Source: Siderastrea siderea
Lineage: Eukaryota; Cnidaria; Anthozoa; Scleractinia; Rhizangiidae
Assembly: GCA_964030785.1 (NCBI GenBank)
Contig: OZ034970.1
Location: forward strand, 15,951,911 to 16,015,910
Direction of reading: 5' to 3'
Length of the DNA: 64,000 nucleotides
In this document: positions 49,701 to 61,700 of the stretch, piece by piece
Position numbering within the stretch: position 1 is the stretch's first letter
Layout of the letters: every line of letters begins with the position of its first letter
Notes under the pieces: model-generated
The model's input: only the letters and a program-made list of their open reading frames with translations
Told to the model about the DNA's origin: nothing
Database searches by the model: none
Translations under genes and position numbers: made by a program

Positions 49701-52700
49701 TGATTATCGGATCAATGGTTGCAGGTAATAATAGCATAGAGCTAAGAAACACAGGTGTCGCACTTCTCGACATCTTGTTGAAAAACTCTATTTTGAACAG
49801 GTCGCAATATAACAAAATATACAAAAACTATTTTATGTAAACTAATCATATAATGGATAGACAACTTATCTTATCATCCCATTCAGTCAGAGACAAGAAT
49901 GGTAATAAACCGAGTGATTTCATAATCAAATACATCAATCCGATAATTCTCGATCCAAATCGACAATATGAAATCGGCCTCGACCGAATCATTTCGATGT
50001 CCTTTACTTGGTTTAACGTCACAAAAGAACTTAATAATCAGAAAATAAGATATTCGACAGATAGTGGTGCTAATTGGACGGAAATTATATTTAACCCTGG
50101 AGTCTGGAATTACGTTGATTTTGACAATTTAATCAAAGAACGAACAAAAACAGGGACCTCATCCAACCCCCAATATCCTATCACTCTCGAGTTTGACGAC
50201 ACGATATTTAGGACAATAATAACACTTGCCTCAAATTACAGATTAGATCTGACTCAAAGTAATTTTAATGATCTTATTGGTTTCAATAAAAAAATACTAA
50301 CTAGTAGTGAAAACGTTGGAGATTACATTCCTAATCTCTCTCAAGACAGAGAAATCCTCAATATTCATAGTGACCTCATATCCGAAAGTCTAGTTGATGG
50401 TGATGAAACGGATATTATATATAGTTTTTCAACCAGTACTTTAACACCGAGTTATAGTTTCACACAAGAGCCAAGACGAGTACAGTTCAATCCTGTCAAT
50501 AAAAATACGATTAATAAAATTCAGATTTATATCACCGACGGTAAACGAAGAATCATAGATCTTAATCATAGTGACACTTCATTCAGTTTGATTTTAAGAG
50601 AGAAGAGAGATTAATCTAACTAATAGTTATATATGTCGTCGTATGAATACAAGCGTATTTATCATCCAAAACTTGGACGATTTGTTTATGAACATAAAGG
50701 AAATGGGATCATTGTTGACAACATTTTCAAACCGGTTGGAAGGGTGTTAAGTAAAGTTCCAGAAATGGTTTTAAAACCTTTTGCCAAAAAAGCGCTTGAA
50801 TCTGGTATTTCACATGCTGGAGACAAACTGGGAAAAAAAGCAGCTGAAAAAAGCGGAGAGCTTATTATGAGAAAATTACACGGTTCAACTAAACAATCAA
50901 TGAATAAAACCATGAAACCAACCAAACCTACTAAACCAAAACAAGAAGATTACAACACAATTCTGAATAGACTTATATCTGGTACTGGATTAAGACGATA
51001 AAATGTTATTAAAAAGTGAATTTTATCCAATTATAAATAGACTAGCAAGTGGGAAATGGTTTATATAAAAAGTGAATTTTATCTAAACTACTCATATAAA
51101 TGAGTTTCAGAACAAGTGATAATTTACAAGGATATGAATACGTTCGTTTCCATTTGGACAATGTCATTGAGCAACCTGCTAACAATCAATCACAGAAAAA
51201 GACGGGTTACAGATTCACAATCAACGATAGGTCGACTACGTTCGATTTTTTCAATGGGTTTTTCGAAGTGACAAAAGAGCTTCAAAAAAGGCAGATGGTA
51301 CTGGATATGCTCAAGCGGATCGCATCACCATGATAAACGGATCCTCTAGTTTGATCAAACATATGGTTATTAAAAGCTCGGGTAAAATAGTATACGAGAG
51401 TGATAATTTACATAGAATTACGAATGTTAAAAATTTACTCGAATATAGTGATGATTTTAGTAGATCCGTTGGAAAGAATTCGTTCTGGTATCTTGATACT
51501 GATGGAACAACAGCAGATACTAATACAGGTTTCGAGGCCCGTCGTATTTTAACCCAGGCTCATCAGAATAACGGCGGCGGAGGAGCTAAATCGATTAACG
51601 AGATGATACCGTTGAACCGATACAGTTTTTTCCAAGAATTAGAAAAAAAAATGTTGCCCCCAATGCAGCTCACATTTGAACTTACACTTAACGAAGACAG
51701 TGAAATGATTCACATGGCAAACGGCACAGACGCTGGTCGTGTTGTAGTAAAGAGATTGTATCTTTGGCTCCCTAGATTAATCCCAAAAGGCAGCATGTAT
51801 AGTAATTTCGTTTCAGAGTTTCTTAAGCCAACAACCTGGACATATATGCGAGATCTCTACAATCAGTCAGCAAATACCAGAGCTATTCAGAATATGTTTC
51901 AAATCAGTCCAGCTATCGACAACGTTAAACACGTTTTTATATATCTCCAGCGGACAGACGGACCAAATAATGATGAATCCGAGAGAAGTCCGTATTTGTT
52001 TGACACTTTCAAGTTGAATGCTGCTGACGCTAATAGCTCTCTCTCGAGTTGTCGTTTAGAATATGGAAACAACACGTTCTATCCCGAACTAGAATACGAT
52101 GCAGATTCTAAAATCAGGATATTCAATGATCTCATGAGTTATGCATTTCGTAAAAACGATTACAATTCTGGGACACAACTTAATGTATCTAATTTTAGTA
52201 GTTTGTACGGATTAATATATTTCGATTTGACATATCAAAAAGAGGTAGTGACAAGAGATCCTAAACAGTTGATTCTCCATTATCGTCTCAATGTAGCCCC
52301 GACAGCAAACGTCCGAGCTCATAGCATCGTATTTTACGAGAGTGAGGTTGTTGTTAAGACAGTTGGAAACGAATTGATGATAGTTTAAATGAATAAGTTT
52401 TTTAACATCGATGAAAATTTAAATGAATATGTTTTTTAAAACAGAATTTATCTAACATATAATATATGACACAACTATACGAAATAACAGTTAGATTATC
52501 GCCAAACCAGAAAAAGAATCTTAGTAAAGCGTATCATAAAAGAGAAACAATAGTTCTAAGGCTCACAAAGGACTCTCTATCTGGGAATGACACACTTTAT
52601 GTTCCATTAAACATTGTAAAAAGATTGGAAAAAAATCGGAAACTTAAGAAAGGAATGGACATTAAACTTTCTAAAACAAACATTCGAAAGCAAGTTGGTG

Positions 52701-55700
52701 GCTCTCTTCTGTCTAGAGTTTTGACGCTTGGAAGAACTTTTGGTCCCACTATTGCTAAGACCATCGGTTTGTCAGCTTTAGCTGGAGCAGCTAGTGAAGG
52801 AGCATCTCAGATTGTTAAGAAGATATCCGGAAAAGGTGTTCAAACCGGTGGGTTCCTTATACCACAAAATAAAATCGATCAGTTGATAACATATAAACAT
52901 CTTTTAACAACCAAACAAAAGAAGGATATATTAAATGCTCTACAAACCGGTTCTGGTGTTCATATAAAACCAACAAAAGTACAAACAGGTGGGTTCTTAG
53001 GTACTCTTCTCGCATCAATTGGAGTCCCTTTAGCTATTGAGGCAATAAAGAAGATGACTGGTAAAGGTGCCCCTCAGATGGGACAGCCTAAACAAAGACC
53101 ACCCAGATCTATACCAAAACCAACTACTGTTAACAATCAAGATGGTGGTTTGTTAGTCCCAATGTATAGAACTCCACCTTTTTATGGAAATTGGCCTGAT
53201 CAAACATTAGGTATGGGAATTTTAAAAAAAAGCTCCAAAAAAAAAGCTCAGAAAAAGGGCAAAGGTCTACTATTAGGCAAAAACTCACCATTCAAAAACG
53301 TCCCTCTTCTAAACATTCTATTGTAAAACCAAATTTTCATCAAAATATTCCTTTGTCAAATTATGATTTAATTGATTGGTGCAAATACTTGAATATCCCA
53401 ATTAATGATGTATTGTCAAGAGATGAAAATGTTCCTCACAATCATAGACAGACTCTATTCATTTACAATCTTGAACCGAGTTATATGTCAGGGAGTCATT
53501 GGGTGGCTACTTATGTTAAGGACAAAGTCATCAATTACTTTGATAGCTTTGGTTTGCCTCCCTTCCAAGAAATGGTCAATCATGCGAGAAAAAAGAATTT
53601 AACATTGCTTCATCAGAACAATCAAATACAAAATTTACTAACGACAACATGCGGTTACTTCTGTTTATACTTTTTGAATGAGATGAATAAGGGCAAATCA
53701 TATTTTGATCTGTTGGAAGTTTTCGACATATTTAACACGGTTAAAAATGAGAAATTCTTAGAACAGTATTTTAAAAATATCTAACTAATATATATATGAG
53801 ATCATATTGCGTGAAACAAAAAAAGGTCACAGAATGTGTACCTGGGAGTGAACGATATGAAAAGGCTAAAAATGGGAGGCTTATGCTTAAATGTAAATGC
53901 TCTCAATGTGGAATCACTAAGACGAAATTCGTTAAACAGGCGGGAAACGGGTTGGCCCGTCGAAAGGGGCGGGCGTACTAGATACAGTAGCATCGACTGG
54001 TGCTGATTTATTGATTCACCACGGTATTCCTTGGCTTGGAAAAAAGGCAGTTGAAATGGGAAGATATTATGGATCAGAAGCCTTGAGAAACCCAAAACTG
54101 CAGAAAAAGGCTATCGATTATGCTCTGGATAAGTTGAATCCAATGATTCAAAATGTCGGAAGTCAAGCTCTTGATCAATTATCAACCAAAATCAGACCAA
54201 ATAGAAAGTATAAAACCGACAGAAAGGATTTGGATGGTGGAAGTTTAGATATCCATAAAGCCATTGGAAGGCTACCCAAACCAAAATCAGGCTGGACTTT
54301 ACCTGGGCATCGATATACAGGACCATACAACCCTCTCGATAAGCAGTTAGAGTACGATCCAGTTACTGGTGAGATATTGGAAATCTATGATAAACCGACT
54401 GGTAAAACGGATGCAATAGCAATGCAACACGACGTCGATTATTCGGTTTGCAAGGATGACAAAAAATGCAAGAATAAAGCTGATAGAAAAATGGTTAAGG
54501 CTCTAGACAGTGTACCTTACAATGAAAGACAGTGGGGACATTGGCTTGCAAGGAATATGATTAACACGAAGCAGAAATTGGGTCTCGGTCTGAAACAAAG
54601 GAAGACAAAAAACGGGAAAGGCCGTCGAGTGAAGAAAAAAACTGGCAAGAAAAATTAGCTGATGAGCTTCATAAGCCCATAAAGCGTAACTTTACTCGAC
54701 GGCGTGTTATTGTAAATCATATTGACGAAATATGGTGCTCTGATATTGTTGAGATGCAAAAGTTCAGTCGATGGAACGCTGGCTACAGATATCTTCTTAT
54801 GGTTTTAGATGTGTTCTCTAAATATGGTTGGATTGTCCCTTTAAAAGATAAAAAGGGTGAAACCGTTATGAATGCTTTTAAAACAATCCTTAAAGAAGGT
54901 AGAAAACCGGAATATTTATGGACTGATAAAGGCAAAGAGTATTACAACAAACATGTTAAGGAACTACTTGATAAGAATAAAATAACACTATACTCAACCG
55001 AAAATGAAGAGAAAAGTAGCGTATGCGAACGATGGAATCGAACAATTAAAACCAAGATGTGGAAGCAGTTTACTATTCAAGGTAATACACAGTATTTAGA
55101 CATGCTACCCAAATTAGTGAAACAGTATAACAACACTAAACATAGCTCTATCAAAATGACACCCATAGAAGCCAGTAAAAAGAAGAATGAAGGGACTGTT
55201 TACTTTAATCTGTATGGTAATTTGGAGCAAGTATCATCTAAACCGAAATTCAAAATAGGTGATAAGGTTAGAATAAGTAAGTATAAACGGAATGTGTTTG
55301 ATAAGGGCTATACACCAAACTGGACAGAAGAATTGTTTACAATTGATAATATACAAGACACTAATCCAATCACATACAAAATAAAGGATCTTAGAGGTGA
55401 AGATATTCAAGGGAGTTTTTATGAACCCGAATTATTAAAAGCCAAGCAGGATGTTTTCCGTATTGATAAAGTCATTTGGAGAGATTATAAAAAGAAGCAA
55501 GCTTTGGTGAAGTGGAAGGGGTATAGTGATGAATTTAACAGTTGGATACCGTTCAAGGACTTGAAGGATATATAAAATGATTAAAGAGAATTATCTAATA
55601 TATATTATATCAATCGATACAGTATATGCTGTTTATTTGCTATTATGTAGCCAAAAATATAATTGTTTCTGGCTATATTTAAACGCATCCTTTTGAAAAC

Positions 55701-58700
55701 ATTTAAAAATATATATAGTATTATATATAATATGGAAAAAAATATTAAAAGAGGTCGAGGTAGACCTAAAGTATTTACCGATGAGGAAAGAAAAAACCAT
55801 AAAACGACGTACATGCTAAATAAAGAATGGTATTGCGATATTTGTAAAACCGGTCGTAACTATACCGTAGCCGGTAAATCATGTCATTTGAAAACAAAAA
55901 AGCATCGAAAAAACACTAATACAATCAACATCATGGAAAAAATCAATAACATAACACAAAGACGACATGTATAATATTATTCAATAACTACAGTTTGAAA
56001 GATCCATGACTGGATCATTTGAATTCTTGACTATATTTAAACGCAGATTAAAATACCATTTAAAAAATAAAATATATATTATTAATATATAGGATGGAAT
56101 TAAATGAGACAACGTTGAAAATCAATAGATTAGAACAAAAAATAGCACCAATTAGTGATGAAATAGATAAGAGGTATAACCTAATTATTTGTAAATTTTA
56201 TAAATACTGTGATTTACCAGCGACACATCTACTAATTACTGGTGAGTTTCCTAACTATGTAGAGACTATGATATGTGATAAATGTTCAGATTATATAGAC
56301 AATTTAAACTGCTACCAACTTGATATTATGGGATTTGTTGACCTCTATAAGTTATAAGTTACATTTACAGTTACAGTTCGAAGGATCCATGACCGGATCA
56401 TTTGAATTCTTGACTATATTTAAACGCAGATAAATCATCACTTAAAAATAAAAATCTATAGTTATATTATAATATGAAATCAGAAAAATCTAACCTTATA
56501 GATATGAACAACAGCGATCTTAAGAAACTCAGTAAATCAGAACTTATCAAATTGCTTCTGAAGCAAGAGAAGAAAAAGCCTAAAATTATCGTGGTAGATG
56601 ACACCAAAAAAACCAATAAGCCAAAGAAGAAACAGAAGGTGGTTTATAATCATGATAATTTGTTTGATGATGACTTGTTTCTGGATTTCACCGTCACAAG
56701 TCATCCATTTGAAAGAATGATGAAGAAGGCAAATAACAAAGATAGAGATATCAATGAACAATCATTTAATATCGACACCAGGTATAAAAATCTGATGTCT
56801 GGTAAAATACGTTATTATCCAATGATTGATGTATCATTATCTAGTTTACGAAAAGATGAAATGAAGAGAAGTTCATCCAAGAATAAAGCTAAATTAAGTT
56901 TCATTAAACTATTTGAAAAGAGACTGAACCAGATCCAAGGCGAAAAAGAGACAGTCTCCATTAATTTAGATGTAGAAATAAACTTAAGTACGACATCTGA
57001 AAATTTTACTAACTTATATGAATATATAACTAATGTCGTAGATGGTAACATAAAACAATATGAAATACTTCCGAATCATTCGAGTGAAAATGATAATGAT
57101 GAGTTCGGGATAAAATACAAAAAAATAATCAAACAAACATTTTATGAGGGAGATGTAGGCAAAATGGGTGTAAATTACATAAGAAAAAATTATGGACCAT
57201 TCACAGTCGAAAAACCAAAAAATTTAAGTAAGTTTGACATCTATAAATTCGCAATGTATACATTACTAAAAAATAAATTCACTGTTTTATCTCAAGAAGT
57301 TATTTCTGGTATTGGTTGTGAAATCATAAAACTGAATAAAAAGAGACCACAAAAACATAAAATGGGTAAACTCAAATTTGAATCTTACTTATTGAACAAA
57401 CAACGACCTTTCACAAGACATGGTGTGAATACATGTGTTGTTGACTATGTTTGGGATCAGGTTCGAGGTCAACGAGGTTTTAAATCATACACTTATGACA
57501 AGCTGAAGAATGAGATTTATGAGTTTGTAGCTGAAGGTGATGTTATGATAAGCACTGATGAGTTGATTAATTGGGCTGATAAATGTCATAATAACGTCAG
57601 TATTCACGCCTTTGATGCAAGATATAAAAAGTTCGTAACACATATAGCAGCTAACACGCGAACTAACGTAGTTTTGGTATACATCGTAAAAGACCACCAT
57701 TGCCATCAAATAACAGATGAAAAACTCAAAATCGTTGCCAGTAAGGCAAACCAGGGTGGATGTGATGATTTATTAAAACATATGACTGATATAAAATGGA
57801 CAAGACGACATGAGAACGTTACAAAAATCGAATCAGTTGAAGAAATATGCAATTTGGATAAGGAAAATCACATAGTAGTTCTCCCTGAAAACACGAAGAT
57901 GAAGGACGCCGTAGATTTATACAGCAGAAGTGAAAATTTTTATGTAGAATATCTACATTGGAATAACAACGGTATTCTAGATGGATTCATTGATCACAAA
58001 AGGAATATGTTCCTCTTGAATGAGGAATACAATACAAGAAAAACAATATGTGATAAACTATTTGACACTTTCAAAACTCATGACTTTAAATGGACTAATC
58101 AGAGTTATACCAGTATATCTACATCCTTGTTCAAGCAGTTAAATGGATATATTCCCGAATCCAGTTATAATGTCAACACAAGGCAAATGCTTGATGATTT
58201 CTATCCTAGAGCATTACAATGGTGTACCACAGATGATATACCTGATGATGTTGTGAGTATTTATATAGCTAAATGCTATCCGAGCATATTGTTAAACAAT
58301 AAACATGAAATTCCAATTTACAACATTCATGACGTTGTTGAGCCTTTCAATAATAAAAGCGATCTAAAATTATGCGGAGAATTCTACATTGATGAAACTG
58401 TACTAGAGAATTACAGCAATCCCATTAAAATTGAAGCCGGTTTTTACAGCTCTAATCTAGTGTCGTACCTCGTTGATACTTTACATATGCCTCTGGGTCA
58501 GATTAAATATAAAATTGTCACTAAAAAAGCTCTAAAACCAAATACATTCGGCGAATACATCAAATACATATTCGATAATTTCTCAGAAAGTGAGGCGAAG
58601 AAAATGGCCAATAGCTTCATTGGGGAATTGGGAAGGAAATATAATAAAACAAACCATGGTTTTACTTGCACAGATTACGATACAGCGATGTGTTGTTGGA

Positions 58701-61700
58701 CTAGTGGTTTGTCTGAGGGTAAGAACGTTTCAATCGATCACCATAATGGTATATTCATGATAAGAGAGCAAAAAGTTGAACGTATATTCTCAGATCATAC
58801 AAGCATCAACAGATTTGTAGTTTCAGAAGCGATACTCAAGTGTTTACAACTGATAAAAACATGTCACGGAGAGGACAGTGAACTTTATGGTTATAATACA
58901 GACGGGATATATATATCTAACCCAAAAGTACAATTCAAAAATAAGAAGGACGTTAAATTCAGTACCAAAAGAATAGGCAGGGCGTATGTTACAGACAGTG
59001 AACTAGTGTATTTTGAAAAACATTACAGGGAAAACATGAATATATTAGACTACAAGATTGAAACTGGCAAAGGATGTATATTCAACGGTCAAGCGGGAAG
59101 TGGTAAAACAACCAAACTATGCAAAATGGTACAAGAATCTGATAAGCCAATAGTTTTATCATTTACTAATAAGGCTGTCGAGAATGTTAAGAGTAGGTTA
59201 ATTTCCGATGGTTACGAACAAGAGAAAGCAAATAAAATATGTCACACATTCGACTCATACTTTTGCGAATTAAGTGGTACAAATGTAGAGACAAACATGA
59301 AAAATCTCAAGAACAAAACAATATTCATTGAGGAATTCAGTATGACACCTAACAAGTGGATAACAATGATCTACAAAGCCTATTTAAAATTCAATAATAA
59401 AATCTACATGTTTGGTGATCCAAACCAATGCGAGCCTGTAGAAGGGGGTAGTCAAATACATTTCGACTATCTGGAGTCAAAAACAGTTCGTGAAATGTGT
59501 CCACGGATTGTAACTCTTCAATATATCGAAAAGTCTTGCAGATATGACAAGCAAACTCATGATATGTTAAAAACATTCTTAAAACATGGTAAAATCTCAA
59601 CATATTTCCAACCTATTGATCAGAAACTTTATAAAAATATATGTTACCTGAACTCGACAAGAATAAAGGTAAATACACAATGTTGTGACCAATTCACAAA
59701 GAACAAGAGGTATGAAACAATAGAGTTCAAATATGATAATAAAAAAGAAACTTATAAAGTATGCCAAAACATACCAGTAATGGCAACAACAAATATAAAG
59801 GACAAAAATGTATTTAATACAATGGAATTCGTTATTGAGAAAATAAAAGAGAATAAATTCAAGGTTAACAACGAATGGTACGACATAAAAGAGTTTTCCG
59901 AAAGCTTCATTCCAAGCTTCTGTGTGACAGTTTATAAATACCAGGGAGCAGATATTGACGAACCATATAACGTTCATGATGTCAATCGTATGGACAAAAA
60001 ACAACTGTACACAGCATTAAGCAGAACAACCAAGATGGAATACATACATGTGAATAACAAAGAAATAAACAATAAATATTTCAACAAAAGGCAACCAGTA
60101 TTAGAATTAGTCAACAGTAAATTTAACAGCTTGTACAAGAATGGAAAGATATACAAGGTAACATTTGATAACGGAATGGTCTATGTAGGCTCAACTGTGA
60201 AGAACTAGAAACAAGACTCAAGTGGCATCTATCGAACATGAAAAGCCAAGTGTTTAAAAACAAGAAACATAATCCAAAGATAGAATTGATTATTAATGCA
60301 CCAAGTAACGACAAAAAGAGTTTAGAAAAAGTTGAAAACGGATACATTCAAGAATATGCAGAAAAGTACTGTAAACTATTATTAAACATTAAGGCTAATC
60401 CAATAAAAATCAAAAAGATAAATTACGAAGTTACAATAGAGAATAAAACACAACTTGAAGAGAGAATAGCCAAACTAGAGAACAAATTAACCATCAAAGA
60501 CGACACAAAAAACAATTATTGGTTTATCGACAGTATTATCGACGGAAAGAGATACAAAACAATGGCAAGATATGGAAAGACACCAAAGGATGAAGCATTA
60601 ACAAAGATAAACGACAAGAAACAACAAATAATAAATGAACTGACCGTTTACTTCGAGTAATATATTTCATTAATTGAAGAAGATATTCTTTATTTACATT
60701 CTTTTAAGGATACTTTATAATGTTTCCCATTATAAACCATTCGAGAGAGTCACGCAATGGAATGCCATTTCATGGGGGTATTGATGTAAACGAGAAAATG
60801 CCATTATATGGTGTAAAACTACTGAAATCATGCCGTTATACCGACTCAAAACTGCCATTTTATGGGTCTACCACTACTGAAAATCATGCCGTTATACCGA
60901 CTCATGCTTTTCAGGGGGGTCGAAGCGCAATTCAAAATCGGTTTTCGCTTATGAAAAAATGAGTGTGAATTTTCGGCATTACAGACCAAGTAGTGAAGAC
61001 GAAATTCAGTTCGAGGTGTTGGATGACCTAAAACTTAAATTGGCGAAATCTATGGTGTTCCAAACATCTACCATGCTTAAGATTGTCTGTTTTCACAATG
61101 GCTGAATTATTAACGAGTAAAAGACGTATAACAGTTGGAGTGCGAGATTGGTAATGAGTACGACTTTTCAAACTTGGGACCCATGTTTTAGATTATATCT
61201 TTCATTGGTCATCAGCAGGGAGGAACAAGGAATTTTGGAACTCTAACGTGTACTCCTTCTCGTGCTCGCACTCCGACTTATAGTTACCTTATCTCAAGAA
61301 ATTGTGTAAGTGGTGTAAATACAAATAGCTGTTAAAATCGTTTATTCGCTGTCACAGGTTTGAAGAGGAAATGGATGACTATAGTGTAATAATGGTGAAG
61401 GCGCTTGCTGACCGTTTAGCTGAGGTAAGTATTCTGATTAGTTAGTGCTGTTTGCCAGGATTTTTTGACCAATTGTAAACTAAGGAAACACAATCAAATA
61501 CTGTCACCTTAACTTTGACAGAATTTCGTGTTTTTGACGTCAAAATCTCGAATCGTTAAAATCCCAGAAAAGTTGAAAGTTTAAAAACATGATCAATGGT
61601 TTGTTCTTAAATTGAGATGTTTGAGTTGATGATTGGTGAAGGCAATAATCAAATGTTTCTTCAACAATGAAGAGCGAATAGTCTACTGGTTCAGCAGGTA

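Larger units (their letters stand above)
43111..60994. mobile_element. Complete Polinton/Maverick element, 17,884 bp
   Basis: The element is defined exactly by 178-bp terminal inverted repeats, a 6-bp GAAGAC duplication and an empty site in the paralogous intron. It has the core Polinton set: protein-primed-type PolB, retroviral-like integrase, packaging ATPase, adenovirus-type protease, and penton and double-jelly-roll capsid genes. Accessory genes include a VLTF3-like factor, a collagen-like fibre, phospholipase A2, zinc-finger proteins, an SF1 helicase and a GIY-YIG domain. Terminal repeats differ at one base in 178, so insertion is probably recent. Several genes show -1-type breaks, which leaves its activity unclear. 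It lies in sense orientation for pol relative to MTR. Confidence 0.97.

Noticed and set aside
53278..53298. C AAA AAC strings as the protease frameshift site
   Set aside because: They do not satisfy the X XXY YYZ rule because the first base is C; T TTA AAA and A AAA AAA upstream fit better.
60172..60208. Programmed frameshift into the GIY-YIG frame
   Set aside because: No slippery heptamer in phase and no downstream stem were found; a lost base is simpler.
43111..60994. Virophage or free adintovirus genome contaminating the assembly
   Set aside because: Exact target duplication inside an MTR intron and continuous host introns on both sides show it is integrated.
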